A stretch of 64,000 nucleotides of DNA from Williamsia deligens (GTDB taxonomy: Bacteria; Actinomycetota; Actinomycetes; Mycobacteriales; Mycobacteriaceae): contig NZ_JAMTCI010000001.1 of NCBI RefSeq assembly GCF_024171765.1, positions 496,001 to 560,000 on the forward strand, read 5' to 3'. The stretch's first letter is position 1. Each line of letters begins with the position of its first letter. Positions 25,062-33,765 of this stretch are shown piece after piece. The notes beneath the pieces are model-generated. The model had not been told where the DNA came from, made no database searches, and was given only the letters and a program-made list of their open reading frames with translations. Both the position numbers and the translations under genes were made by a program.

Positions 25062-26234
25062 TCAGCCGATGCGCTCGTACACCGTTGCGTTGGCGAGACC
25101 ACCGGCCTCACACATGGTCTGGAGCAGGTAACGCCCACCGCGCTGCTCCAGTGCCGCCAGACCTGTGGTCGCCAGGCGCGCACCGCTGGCGCCCAGCGGA
25201 TGGCCGATGGCGATCGCACCGCCGTGGACGTTGACCCGCTCGGGGTCCACACCGAGCTCCTGTTCCCAGGCCAGCACGACGGGCGCGAACGCCTCGTTCA
25301 CCTCGAACAGGTCGATGTCCGACAGCGACAACCCGCTGCGCGCGAGCACCTTTCGGGTGGCCGGGATGATCGCCGTGAGCATCAGCAGCGGATCGTCGCC
25401 GGCCACGGCCACCGTGTGCACCCGAGCCCGTGCGCGCAGGCCGAGGTCGCGCGCCTTCTCCTCCGACATGAGCATGAGGGCCGACGACCCGTCGCTGATC
25501 TGGCTCGCCGCCGCGGCGGTGACGCGCCAGTCGATCTCGGGGAAGCGCCGCGCGATGCCCTCGTCGTAGAAGGCGGCTCGCAGGCCGCCGAGCTGCTCCA
25601 GCGTGCTCCCGGTCCGGATGCCCTCGTCCGCGGTCAGCCCGGCGATCGGAGCCAGCTCCGCGTCGAACAGGCCGTTCTTCGTCGCCGTGGCCGCCAGCTC
25701 GTGCGAGCGCAGCGCGAACTCGTCGATGGCGTGCCGTGAGATGCCGAAGCGGGCCGCGATGAGTTCGGCCGAGATGCCCTGCGCGACCAGTCCGTCCGGA
25801 TACCGCGCGTCGAATGCGGACCCGTTCAGGTTCGTCGCGCCCACCGCCGCGGACCCCATGGGGACGCGGGACATGGACTCCACGCCCGCCGCCACGATCA
25901 CGTCCGCCGACCCCGAGGCGATCGCCTGCGCGGCGAACGCGATGGCCTGCTGCCCACTGCCGCACTGCCGGTCGACACTGACCCCGGGGACCGACTCCGG
26001 ATACCCCGCCGCCAGCAGCCCCCGCCGGGCGATGTTGAGGCTCTGTTCCCCGCTCTGGGTGACGACGCCGGTGATGACGTCGTCGATCTCGGCGGGATCG
26101 ATCCCCGTCCGGTCGACGACGGCGCGCAGGCTGTGTGCCAGCAGGTCCACGGGATGGACGTCGTGCAACGCCCCGGTGGGCTTCCCCTTCCCGACAGGAG
26201 TGCGTACCGCGTCGACGATGACTGCGTTGGCCAT
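25062..26234 (-). CDS. Acetyl-CoA acetyltransferase (thiolase)
   Basis: A 390-residue thiolase II/III family enzyme that cleaves or condenses acyl-CoA and acetyl-CoA. The nucleophilic cysteine is in VDRQCGSGQQA (residue 91), the histidine is in GHPLGASGARL near residue 347 and the second cysteine is in MCEAGGLANATVYE near residue 377. ATG 26234 follows a GGAAGAGGGA ribosome binding site; a longer start at 26261 is less likely. A 7-bp inverted repeat and a decamer shared with the hxlR promoter lie upstream. Confidence 0.92.
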   Translation of the reverse strand: MANAVIVDAVRTPVGKGKPTGALHDVHPVDLLAHSLRAVVDRTGIDPAEIDDVITGVVTQSGEQSLNIARRGLLAAGYPESVPGVSVDRQCGSGQQAIAFAAQAIASGSADVIVAAGVESMSRVPMGSAAVGATNLNGSAFDARYPDGLVAQGISAELIAARFGISRHAIDEFALRSHELAATATKNGLFDAELAPIAGLTADEGIRTGSTLEQLGGLRAAFYDEGIARRFPEIDWRVTAAAASQISDGSSALMLMSEEKARDLGLRARARVHTVAVAGDDPLLMLTAIIPATRKVLARSGLSLSDIDLFEVNEAFAPVVLAWEQELGVDPERVNVHGGAIAIGHPLGASGARLATTGLAALEQRGGRYLLQTMCEAGGLANATVYERIG

Positions 26235-26253
26235 GACGTCCCTCTTCCGGAGC

Positions 26254-26271
26254 TCACCCACTTCTGGGTGA
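26254..26271. promoter_or_regulatory. Perfect inverted repeat in the thiolase leader
   Basis: TCACCCA-CTTC-TGGGTGA lies 20 bases before the thiolase start codon and could fold as a 7-bp RNA hairpin or act as an operator. It is just upstream of the ribosome binding site. Confidence 0.45.
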
Positions 26272-26306
26272 TGTTGTCGTTACCCAGACAGGTCTACGCC
26301 TCGCTG

Positions 26307-26316
26307 CTGACTAACG
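26307..26316 (+). promoter_or_regulatory. Decamer shared with the hxlR promoter (thiolase side)
   Basis: CTGACTAACG lies 73 bases upstream of the thiolase start codon. Its reverse complement occurs at 26919-26928 in the hxlR promoter. An AT-containing decamer repeated within 600 bases of GC-rich DNA suggests a common regulator. Confidence 0.4.
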
Positions 26317-26357
26317 CAATCATGATCCAGGGGATGTGACCGGACAGACACGCCAGG

Positions 26358-26894
26358 TCAGCGGGTGCGACCACGAGCGCCGGGGCCGGGTGCGACGACG
26401 ATCGCGTCGGCCGGGAGCGCCTGGTCCGCGTCGGCCGCCGTCACCACCGCGCGCACCTCCCGCCCGGACGCGCCGTCCGTGAACGTCAGCGGCCCCTCAC
26501 CACCCCGCAGATGCGCATCACCCCACTGCGCGAGCGCGATCACCAACGGGAGCAGCTCCTCACCCGCCCGGGTGAGGACGTATTCGATCCGGGTCCGCGC
26601 CCCGGGCTCGCGATACGGCGCGCCGGCGACGATGCCGGCGTCCTCGAGTCGCTTCAGCGCGCGCGACACCGCGGGCGCGGACATGTCGACCCGGTCGACG
26701 AAGTCGTCGAAGCGACGGGTGCCGTAGAAGCACTCGCGAACGACCAGAAATGCCGCCTTGGTGTTCAACACGTCGAGGACCGCAGCGATGGAACATCTCT
26801 CGGTCGTCCACCGCGAGCGATCGGACAGTGCGGGCGCGAGGACCATCGCCGCCGGGTGGTCGGTGGCGGCTGCGGTCTGACCGTGCTCGCCCAT
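26358..26894 (-). CDS. HxlR-family transcriptional regulator
   Basis: A 178-residue winged-helix regulator. The HxlR core runs from CSIAAVLDVLNTKAAFLVVRECFYG (near residue 34) through RRFDDFVDRVDMSAPAVSRALKRLEDAGI, the recognition region, to the wing IEYVLTRAGEELLPLV. A C-terminal extension of about 50 residues follows. The leaderless-type TAGTCT box lies seven bases before the ATG. It sits beside the thiolase gene on the same strand, so it likely controls that gene and itself. Confidence 0.9.
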   Translation of the reverse strand: MGEHGQTAAATDHPAAMVLAPALSDRSRWTTERCSIAAVLDVLNTKAAFLVVRECFYGTRRFDDFVDRVDMSAPAVSRALKRLEDAGIVAGAPYREPGARTRIEYVLTRAGEELLPLVIALAQWGDAHLRGGEGPLTFTDGASGREVRAVVTAADADQALPADAIVVAPGPGARGRTR

Positions 26895-26918
26895 GGGATC
26901 CAGACTACATAACCGCAA

Positions 26919-26935
26919 CGTTAGTCAGACGTCTG
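26919..26935. promoter_or_regulatory. hxlR operator candidate: shared decamer plus palindrome
   Basis: CGTTAGTCAG (26919-26928), shared with the thiolase promoter, overlaps a perfect 10-bp palindrome CAGACGTCTG (26926-26935). On the minus strand this lies over the expected -35 position of the hxlR promoter, whose -10 is TAGTCT at 26902-26907. Confidence 0.45.
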
Positions 26936-26971
26936 CGGCCGCCGTGGTGAACATCTGTCCGTCGGAAACTG

Positions 26972-26999
26972 TTGACAATCTGTTGTGTTTTCCTAACAC
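26972..26999 (+). promoter_or_regulatory. Promoter of the XRE/NatAB operon
   Basis: A consensus TTGACA -35 (26972-26977) is separated by 16 bases from a TAACAC -10 (26994-26999). The predicted transcription start falls at about the GTG start codon at 27008, so the first gene may be leaderless. Confidence 0.6.
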
Positions 27000-27007
27000 T
27001 GTGTTGC

Positions 27008-27283
27008 GTGAGTCCAGTCCGCCGGGGAGCGCTCCCCATCTACAACCGCATCGGCGTCCTGCGCGCCGAACGGCGGATGTCACGCGCCGAGCTCGCCGAG
27101 GCCGTCGGGATCAACGTCCAGTCGGTCGGTGCGCTCGAACGCGGCGACAACTACCCGAGCCTCGATCTCGCGTTCCGCATCTGCGCCGTCTTCGACCTCC
27201 CGGTCGAGGCCGTGTTCAGCCGCACCGAGTTCACGGCCATGTCCACCGAGCTCTACGCCCAGCGCAACGGGAGTACCCCATGA
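27008..27283 (+). CDS. XRE/Cro-family transcriptional regulator
   Basis: A 91-residue single-domain helix-turn-helix regulator (IGVLRAERRMSRAELAEAVGINVQSVGALERG) with a short C-terminus. Such small regulators often sit before membrane-protein and ABC genes and control them. The GTG start matches a promoter placed exactly upstream; an earlier TTG at 26972 would make the -35 box coding, so I reject it. It overlaps the next gene by four bases (ATGA). Confidence 0.88.
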   Translation: MSPVRRGALPIYNRIGVLRAERRMSRAELAEAVGINVQSVGALERGDNYPSLDLAFRICAVFDLPVEAVFSRTEFTAMSTELYAQRNGSTP

Positions 27284-27894
27284 CCGATCCGAACTCCGCC
27301 ATCCCGGACCACCTCAAGCCCGCCATCTGGGTGCGCTACGAGGCCTGGCGTGTCCGGTACTACGAGAAGTCCCAGGCCAAGAACGCCCATCGACTCCCCC
27401 GGCTGCGCAACCGCCGCGGTGCCCGTCTGCTCGCCGGGGGTGTGATGGCGTCGCTGCTGCTGCTGCTCGTGGCCACGGCGCTCTCCTTCGTGACCCGGGG
27501 ATGGTTCTTCGTCCCGTTCGTCCTCGGACTGATCGGCACGGTCACGTTCCTGCGCATGCTCGGCATCGTGACGGGGAACCTGGCCGAGGCGCCGGTCGCC
27601 TCGCTCGACGAACTCCAGCTGGCGAAACGGAACTCCGCGCGGTCCATCGGCTACATCGTGGTCTTCGCCCTGATGTTCGTGCCCTACCTCGGGCTGATCC
27701 TCGTCGGGTCCGCCGTCGACTCGGTCAGCGGGGGCACCGTGTACGGCTTCGGGATCCTGCTCATCACGTTCCTGCTCATCGGGACCTGCAGTCCCACACT
27801 GCTGCTCGCCTGGTGGGCCGACGACCCCGACCCCGAGGACTTCGCCGACCAGTTCCCTTCGTCCACGACCCACGACCTCGAGAGGAAGAGCTGA
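27280..27894 (+). CDS. Hypothetical membrane protein
   Basis: A 204-residue protein with a basic N-terminus of about 45 residues and four likely membrane segments: SLLLLLVATALSF and FVPFVLGLIGTVTFL in the first half, then a pair ending IVVFALMFVPYLGLILVG and GFGILLITFLLIGT. The C-terminus is acidic (WWADDPDPEDFADQF). It is coupled by ATGA to the XRE gene, and the ABC gene begins one base beyond its stop. A role as an accessory or sensor of the ABC transporter is inference. I recognise no family. Confidence 0.85.
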   Translation: MTDPNSAIPDHLKPAIWVRYEAWRVRYYEKSQAKNAHRLPRLRNRRGARLLAGGVMASLLLLLVATALSFVTRGWFFVPFVLGLIGTVTFLRMLGIVTGNLAEAPVASLDELQLAKRNSARSIGYIVVFALMFVPYLGLILVGSAVDSVSGGTVYGFGILLITFLLIGTCSPTLLLAWWADDPDPEDFADQFPSSTTHDLERKS

Positions 27895-27895
27895 C

Positions 27896-28795
27896 ATGGG
27901 TGACCCCCTGATCATCGACGGTCTCACCAAGAGATTCGGCGACCTGACCGCACTGCGCGACATGACCTTCACCGTCGAGCCCGGCGAGATCTTCGGTTTC
28001 GTCGGCAGCAACGGCGCCGGCAAGTCCACCACCATGCGCATCGTCCTCGGTGTCCTCACCGCCGACTCCGGGACGGTGGCGCTCGGATCCCGGCCCATCG
28101 ACCTCGCACTCCGCCGGCGCATCGGCTACATGCCGGAGGAACGCGGGCTGTACCCCAAGATGAAGGTGGGCGAGCAACTCCGCTATCTCGCCGAGCTGCA
28201 CGGCTTCTCGCGCGCCGACGCGGCCTCCACCGTGCAGGACTGGCTCACCCGCCTCGGCATCGCCGAGCGCGTCGACGAGCCGGTCGAGAACCTCAGCCTG
28301 GGCAACCAGCAACGCGCACAGCTCGCCGCCGCCCTCGTCCACGACCCCGCCGTCCTCGTCCTCGACGAACCGTTCTCGGGTCTCGACCCGGTCGCGGTCG
28401 ACGTGATGAGCGACGTGCTCAAGGAGAAGGCGGCACAGGGTGTCCCCGTCGTCTTCTCCAGCCATCAGCTCGAACTGGTGCAGCGGCTCTGCGATCGCGT
28501 GGGCATCATCGCGAAGGGCGAGATGCGCGCGCTCGGCGGTGTGGACGAACTCCGCTCGCGCGGCGGGTCGCAGATCGAGATCACCGGTCCCTCGACGGTC
28601 GACCCGTGGGCCGACGGACTGCCCGGCGTCACGGCGTCACGTCACACCGGGCCCGACACCACCGTCGTCGATCTCGCCCCCGGTGCCGACGATCAACTGA
28701 TCCTCCGCGCGGCACTCGACCACGGCCCCGTCCGTCGGTTCACCCCGCGCACCCCCGACCTGACCGAACTGTTCCGAGAGGTGGTCTCGTCATGA
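27896..28795 (+). CDS. ABC transporter ATPase (NatA-like, with C-terminal DUF4162-type domain)
   Basis: A 299-residue ATPase of the ABC-2 exporter class. Walker A is GSNGAGKSTT (near residue 39), the signature reads NLSLGNQQRAQL and Walker B is VLVLDEPFSGLD. The last 80 residues form the small C-terminal domain seen in NatA/CcmA-like ATPases. It pairs with the following permease, which overlaps by four bases. Sodium or drug extrusion is the usual role in this class, but the cargo is unknown. Confidence 0.92.
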   Translation: MGDPLIIDGLTKRFGDLTALRDMTFTVEPGEIFGFVGSNGAGKSTTMRIVLGVLTADSGTVALGSRPIDLALRRRIGYMPEERGLYPKMKVGEQLRYLAELHGFSRADAASTVQDWLTRLGIAERVDEPVENLSLGNQQRAQLAAALVHDPAVLVLDEPFSGLDPVAVDVMSDVLKEKAAQGVPVVFSSHQLELVQRLCDRVGIIAKGEMRALGGVDELRSRGGSQIEITGPSTVDPWADGLPGVTASRHTGPDTTVVDLAPGADDQLILRAALDHGPVRRFTPRTPDLTELFREVVSS

Positions 28796-30093
28796 CCAGC
28801 ACACTCACCGACACCCGCCGACCGAACTCCCCCGATCCCGGAGCGGACACCGGCGCGGCACACTCGATCGCCCTCGTCGCGCGGCGCGAGATCACGACCC
28901 GCGTGGCGACGAAATCGTTCAAGATCATCAACGTCCTGCTGCTCGCCCTCGTCATCGGCGGTCTGATCGTCGCGGCGCAGTTCGTCGGCAAGGGCGGCGA
29001 CGACGCCCCGAAGATCGGTGTCGTCGCCGGTGCGGACTCGACGGTGGGCCAGGTGCTCCAGCAAGCCGGCCAGGCGACCGGCACCGGGGTGCGCGTCGTC
29101 CCGATCGCGACAGCGCAGGAGGCCCGCACCCAGGTCGAGTCCGGCGACGTGTCGGCGGCACTCGTCGCGAACGGACCCGGGTCGGGCACGGCGTTCACCG
29201 CCGTGACGAAGGACGGCCTGTCGGGCAGTGCCGAGACGCTCATCCGCACCGCGGTGGCCCAGTCCGGTCTGCGGACGGCGATCTCGGCGAGCGGCGCGAA
29301 CCCGGCGGCGGTCACCTCCGCCGCCGCGGCCTCGTCGACGCTGTCGGTGACCGAGACGAAGGTGACCAAACCCGATGAGGGACAACGTCTCGCGATCGCC
29401 TACATCGGCGTGGTGCTGCTGCTCATCGTCATCATGCAGGGCGGCGGCATGATCTCCGTCGGCGTGGTCGAGGAGAAATCGTCGCGGATCGTCGAGATCC
29501 TGCTGGCCACGATCAAGCCGCTGCACCTGCTGTGGGGCAAGATCCTCGGCATCGGCGCCATCCTGCTGGGCCAGCTGGTCGTCATCGCCGGCGCCGGGTT
29601 GATCACCGGGTCGGCGACAGGACTGCTCACCGTGCCCACGACGGCCGTCTCCATGTTCGTCGCCGTCATCGTCTGGTTCCTGCTCGGCTTCCTCTTCTTC
29701 GCCACCCTCTACGCCGCCGCGGGGGCGATGGTCTCCCGCCAGGAGGAGGCGGCGTCGGCGACGTTGCCGCTGACGTTCCTCGCGCTCGGCGTGCTCTACG
29801 CCGGCATCTTCGGGATCAACGCCATCACCTCCACGCCGATGACGATCCTGTCCTGGATCCCGCCGTTCTCGGCGTCGCTGATGCCCATGCGGATCGCCAC
29901 CGGCGACGCGAGCGTGGTGCAGGTCATCGGGACCGTGCTCATCATGATGGCCGCGTGCGCGGCGTCCACCTGGGTCGCGTCGCGGATCTACCAGCGGTCG
30001 ATCCTGCGCACCGGGTCGCGGGTCAAGTGGTCCGAGGCCCTGTTCGGCGGATCGCACGAGTCGGCACCGAAGGAGCCGACGCCGGCGCGCTGA
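28792..30093 (+). CDS. ABC-2 type exporter permease (NatB-like)
   Basis: A 433-residue permease: an N-terminal membrane helix ([21 protein letters not shown]), a large extracytoplasmic domain of about 150 residues, then five or six helices including the [28 protein letters not shown] hallmark region of the ABC-2 family. This matches NatB/YhaP-type permeases. Its ATG overlaps the ATPase stop. It closes the operon; the next gene has its own promoter 66 bases away. Confidence 0.9.
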   Translation: MTSTLTDTRRPNSPDPGADTGAAHSIALVARREITTRVATKSFKIINVLLLALVIGGLIVAAQFVGKGGDDAPKIGVVAGADSTVGQVLQQAGQATGTGVRVVPIATAQEARTQVESGDVSAALVANGPGSGTAFTAVTKDGLSGSAETLIRTAVAQSGLRTAISASGANPAAVTSAAAASSTLSVTETKVTKPDEGQRLAIAYIGVVLLLIVIMQGGGMISVGVVEEKSSRIVEILLATIKPLHLLWGKILGIGAILLGQLVVIAGAGLITGSATGLLTVPTTAVSMFVAVIVWFLLGFLFFATLYAAAGAMVSRQEEAASATLPLTFLALGVLYAGIFGINAITSTPMTILSWIPPFSASLMPMRIATGDASVVQVIGTVLIMMAACAASTWVASRIYQRSILRTGSRVKWSEALFGGSHESAPKEPTPAR

Positions 30094-30108
30094 CGCTGCG
30101 CGCCACGC

Positions 30109-30124
30109 GTAATCGCGGTGTAAC
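30109..30124 (-). promoter_or_regulatory. GlnR-like site before the NMT1/THI5-type ABC operon
   Basis: On the minus strand GTTAC and ATTAC are separated by six bases, giving the AC-N9-AC spacing reported for GlnR sites in actinobacteria. It sits directly upstream of the expected -35 of the operon promoter (TACCGT -10 at 30146-30151), as an activator would. The second half deviates from GNAAC, so the call is weak. Confidence 0.3.
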
Positions 30125-30145
30125 GCAGCAGCAACGCGATGCTCC

Positions 30146-30151
30146 TACCGT
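30146..30151 (+). promoter_or_regulatory. -10 element of the ABC uptake operon (leaderless type)
   Basis: TACCGT lies seven bases before the ATG of the ATPase gene and no ribosome binding site is present in between. Confidence 0.45.
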
Positions 30152-30158
30152 CCCCGAC

Positions 30159-31004
30159 ATGACGCAGGAGCCCGCCACGACGACACCGGTGCCACAGCGG
30201 GTCCCACCCGCAGGCACCGGTGTCGACGTGTCGGGGCTGTCGAAGACGTTCGGTGGCCGGGGGTCGGCGGTCACCGCGCTCGAGGACGTCACGCTCGCCA
30301 CCTCCGAGGGGTCGTTCCTGTCCCTGCTGGGTCCGTCGGGGTGCGGCAAGTCCACCGTGCTGCGCATCCTCGCCGGCCTCGAGACCCCCACCACGGGGAC
30401 GGCGCTGATGAACGGCCGGTCCCCCCGCGACCTCCAACGCGACCACGGCCTCGGCATCGCGTTCCAGGACTCCGCCCTGCTGCCGTGGCGCAGCGTCGAG
30501 TCGAACATCCGGCTGCCGCTGCAGGTCGCCCGGATGCCCGCCGACGACGATCTCGTCGCCGAACTCATCGACCTCGTCGGCCTGACCGGTTTCGAGAAGG
30601 CCAAGCCGGCGACACTGTCCGGCGGCATGCGCCAGCGGGTCTCGATCGCCCGCGCGCTCGTCGTGCGGCCCACCGCCCTCCTCCTCGACGAGCCGTTCGG
30701 GGCCCTCGACGACATGACGCGCCAGCGGCTCAACATGGAGCTGCTGCGCATCTGGACGGAGAAGCCCGCCACCACGCTGATGGTGACGCACGGGATCGCC
30801 GAGGCGGTGTTCCTCTCCGACGAGGTCGCCGTGATGAGCCCCCGACCCGGTCGGATCATCGAGGTGCTCCCGATCGACCTGCCGCGTCCACGGGTGCCGG
30901 ACATGATGCGCACACCCGAGTTCCACGCTCTGCACGACCATCTCAGCGGACTGCTCTTCGGGCACGGGTCCGAGCACACCCCGGCGCCCGCCACGCACGC
31001 ATGA
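30159..31004 (+). CDS. ABC importer ATPase, nitrate/sulfonate/pyrimidine type (SsuB/ThiZ-like)
   Basis: A 281-residue ATPase of the importer class that pairs with NMT1/THI5-type binding proteins. Walker A is GPSGCGKST (near residue 62), the Q-loop is [10 protein letters not shown], the signature LSGGMRQR and Walker [12 protein letters not shown]. SsuB, TauB and ThiZ have this layout. It leads a four-gene operon with two permeases and a binding protein. ATG 30159 follows a leaderless-type -10. Confidence 0.9.
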   Translation: MTQEPATTTPVPQRVPPAGTGVDVSGLSKTFGGRGSAVTALEDVTLATSEGSFLSLLGPSGCGKSTVLRILAGLETPTTGTALMNGRSPRDLQRDHGLGIAFQDSALLPWRSVESNIRLPLQVARMPADDDLVAELIDLVGLTGFEKAKPATLSGGMRQRVSIARALVVRPTALLLDEPFGALDDMTRQRLNMELLRIWTEKPATTLMVTHGIAEAVFLSDEVAVMSPRPGRIIEVLPIDLPRPRVPDMMRTPEFHALHDHLSGLLFGHGSEHTPAPATHA

Positions 31005-31843
31005 CGTCGATCGCAGAACCCGGACTCGCCGGGCCGCAGCTGCCGGACACGCCCGGGGCTCTGTCATCTGGTGCGCGTGCTGCCGGTTCGCGGTGGGGCG
31101 CAGGCGCGGTCGGGATCGTCGCGGTGATCGCCCTGTGGACCGTCGCCGGTGTGTTCCAGTGGTTCCGCGGGACCATCCCGACCCCGCTCGCGGTCCTGCG
31201 AGCCGTCGGTGATCAGGGCACGGACTTCTACACGACCAACGTCATCCCGACGGCCGAGCTCGCGCTGCGCGGCTTCCTGTGGGGCAACGCGCTCGCCATC
31301 GTCGTTGCGCTGATCGTGGTGATCGTGCCGCTGATCGAAGGCCTCGCGACGCAGCTGGCGATCATCAGCTACTGCACCCCGCTGATCGCGGTGGCCCCCA
31401 TCATCCAGGTCGCGTTCAGCGAGGTGCAGACGATGATCGTCTTCCTCGCCGCGATCTCGGTGTTCTTCACGACGATGATCGCCACGCTCACCGGATTGCG
31501 GTCCCCGAAGCAGGCCGACCTCGACCTGATCCGCGTCCACGGCGGCGGCGCCGTCGCGCAATTGGTGCGCATCCGCCTCATCGCAGCGCTCCCGTCGGTG
31601 ATGGGCGCCCTGGCGATCGCCGCACCCGCCGCGGTGCTCGGCGCGGTCCTCGGCGAGTTCCTGTCGATGCCCGAGCAGGGCATCGGCCCGTCGATGATCC
31701 TCGCCCAGCAGTCGGCGCAGATCCCGCAGGTGTGGGCGATCGCGCTCATCGCCGGCGCCATCGCCGGTGTCGCCTACGGCATCATCGCGATCGTGGCCCG
31801 GTTCGTGGGACGCTGGGCCCGCGGCGAGGCGGTGTTCTCGTGA
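31001..31843 (+). CDS. ABC importer permease 1
   Basis: A 280-residue permease with about six helices; ATG overlaps the ATPase stop (ATGA). The C-terminal half carries the EAA loop equivalent ([27 protein letters not shown]), which docks on the ATPase. Together with the following permease it would form the membrane channel. The family is the SsuC/TauC-type BPD permease. Confidence 0.88.
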   Translation: MTSIAEPGLAGPQLPDTPGALSSGARAAGSRWGAGAVGIVAVIALWTVAGVFQWFRGTIPTPLAVLRAVGDQGTDFYTTNVIPTAELALRGFLWGNALAIVVALIVVIVPLIEGLATQLAIISYCTPLIAVAPIIQVAFSEVQTMIVFLAAISVFFTTMIATLTGLRSPKQADLDLIRVHGGGAVAQLVRIRLIAALPSVMGALAIAAPAAVLGAVLGEFLSMPEQGIGPSMILAQQSAQIPQVWAIALIAGAIAGVAYGIIAIVARFVGRWARGEAVFS

Positions 31844-32649
31844 GCGCGACGGCACCCCGATTCCCCCACGCCGGCCCGACAGTCCGCTTCCTCGGCTCGC
31901 TGCTGGGGTCCCTGGTCCTGATCGTGGTGATCTGGATCGGGTTCCTCCTCGCGTTCCCCGACGTCGGACCGATCATCGGGCGCACGCCGATCGACGTCGT
32001 CGAGTACCTGTTCACCGCCTCGGGCGCCGGCGCGAACCGCGCCGACATCCTCGACCGTCTGTGGATCACGCTGGGCGACACAGGCATCGGGTTCGCCACC
32101 GGGATGGTCGCTGCTCTCCTCGTCGCGGGGGTGTTCACGCTGTCGCGCCCGACAGCACAGACGTTCATGCCGTTGGCCCTGCTGATGCGGTCGGTGCCAC
32201 TGGTCGCCATCACGCCCCTGATCACGATGATCGTGGGGCGGGGCCCCGCCTGCGTCGCGGTCATGGGCGGGATCATCGTCTTCTTCCCGGCGCTGGTGTT
32301 GATCATGACCGGCCTCGCCGGGGCGCCCCGCCAGATCTCCGACGTCATCACCGCCTACGGCGGCTCACCGGCCACGACGCTGCGGATGGCGTCGCTGCCC
32401 GCCGCCGTGCCGGCGGTGTTCGCCGCCGCGAAGGTCTCCGTCCCCGGCGCGATGATCGGCGCCACCGTCGCCGAGTGGCTCGGCACCAACAAGGGCCTCG
32501 GGGCCAGCCTGCAGCAGGCACTCCCGGCCGCCGCCTACGACGAACTGTGGGCGTCGGTCGTCGTCATCACCGTCAGCTCGATCGTCCTCTACGCCGTCGT
32601 CGGGGTCGTCGAGAAGCTCGTGCTCACCCGCATGGGTTCCGTCGCCTAG
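31840..32649 (+). CDS. ABC importer permease 2
   Basis: A 269-residue BPD-type permease related to the preceding gene but with distinct loops; its EAA-type segment reads DVITAYGGSPATTLRMASLPAAVP. GTG 31840 overlaps the first permease's stop (GTGA), so both are coupled. Two different permeases with one ATPase fit a heterodimeric importer. Confidence 0.88.
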   Translation: MSATAPRFPHAGPTVRFLGSLLGSLVLIVVIWIGFLLAFPDVGPIIGRTPIDVVEYLFTASGAGANRADILDRLWITLGDTGIGFATGMVAALLVAGVFTLSRPTAQTFMPLALLMRSVPLVAITPLITMIVGRGPACVAVMGGIIVFFPALVLIMTGLAGAPRQISDVITAYGGSPATTLRMASLPAAVPAVFAAAKVSVPGAMIGATVAEWLGTNKGLGASLQQALPAAAYDELWASVVVITVSSIVLYAVVGVVEKLVLTRMGSVA

Positions 32650-32684
32650 TACGTACCGCCATCCGATCCGACACAGGAGTTCCC

Positions 32685-33743
32685 ATGTCCCACAGCGTCG
32701 ACCGTCGTTCTTTCCTCCGGTACTCCCTCATGGCCGGTGGTGCGACCGGCGCACTCGGTGTCTCGGGCCTGCTCGCTGCCTGCAGCTCGTCCTCGTCGTC
32801 GTCGGCGTCGGGCGCGGAGAAGGTCCAGCTGTCGTGGATCAAGAACATCGAGTTCGCCGGTGAGTACCACGCGCTGAGCAAGGGCTACTACAAGGCGGCG
32901 GGCTTCACCCCCGACCCCGAGCTGATCACCGGCGGCGGCGCCGGCACCGGCGTCGAGACGGGTCTGACGTCGAAGAAGGTGTGGACCGGCACCACCGCAC
33001 CGCAGCTGACCGCACCGGTCATCCTGCAGGGCGCGAAGCTCAAGACCGTCGCCGCCACGTTCCAGAAGAACCCGTTCTGCATCATGTCGTCGGAGTCGAA
33101 GCCCATCACCACCCCCGCGGAGATGAAGGGCAAGAAGATCGGGGTGCAGGCGTCCAACGAGAACGTCTTCAAGGCCCTGCTGACCGCGAACGGCCTCACC
33201 GAGGACGACATCCAGAAGATCACCGTCCAGTACGACCCGACGCCGTTGACCAAGGGCGAGGTGGACGGGTGGGTCGCCTACACCACCAACGAGCCGATCA
33301 CCCTGGCGGCGCAGGGGTTCGCGACCGCCACCCTGCCGTTCGCCGACCACAACCTGCCCCTGGTCGCCGAGACGTTCGTGGTGCGCCAGGAGACGATCGA
33401 CACCGAGCGCGACAAGCTCAAGCGATTCCTCAAGGCCGAGGTCATGGGGTGGAACGACGCGGTCGCCGACCCGCAGAAGTCCGCGGAACTCGCCGTGAAC
33501 GTCTACGGGAAGTCCCTCGGTCTGAAGATGGACGACCAACTCAAGCAGGCACAGGCGCAGAACCTCCTCGTCGCCTCCGCGGACACGAAGGCCAACGGGT
33601 TGCTCACCATGACCGAGGAACTGATCGACGCCAACATCGAGGCCCTGGCGAAGGCCGGCTATTCGATCAAGGCCGCCGACATCTTCGACATGTCGCTGAT
33701 CAACGAGGTGCACCAGGAGAACCCGGACCTCAAGAAGGCCTGA
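32685..33743 (+). CDS. NMT1/THI5-type ABC substrate-binding lipoprotein with twin-arginine signal
   Basis: A 352-residue binding protein with a Tat-type signal (DRRSFLRYS) combined with a lipobox (GLLAAC), serine-rich linker and an NMT1/THI5-like fold: LSWIKNIEFAGEYHALSKGYYKAAGF near residue 46, GGGAGTGVETGLTSKK near residue 84. These proteins bind thiamine pyrimidine precursors, sulfonates, nitrate or related nitrogen compounds; the ligand here is not clear. AGGAG precedes the ATG at 32685. It is the last gene of the operon. Confidence 0.9.
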   Translation: MSHSVDRRSFLRYSLMAGGATGALGVSGLLAACSSSSSSSASGAEKVQLSWIKNIEFAGEYHALSKGYYKAAGFTPDPELITGGGAGTGVETGLTSKKVWTGTTAPQLTAPVILQGAKLKTVAATFQKNPFCIMSSESKPITTPAEMKGKKIGVQASNENVFKALLTANGLTEDDIQKITVQYDPTPLTKGEVDGWVAYTTNEPITLAAQGFATATLPFADHNLPLVAETFVVRQETIDTERDKLKRFLKAEVMGWNDAVADPQKSAELAVNVYGKSLGLKMDDQLKQAQAQNLLVASADTKANGLLTMTEELIDANIEALAKAGYSIKAADIFDMSLINEVHQENPDLKKA

Positions 33744-33747
33744 CGGG

Positions 33748-33765
33748 CAGGTCAGCCCAGACCTG
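33748..33765. terminator. Short hairpin between the binding-protein gene and mntH
   Basis: CAGGTC-N6-GACCTG lies between convergent genes and covers the mntH stop codon. It is only 6 bp long, so a terminator role is tentative. Confidence 0.35.
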
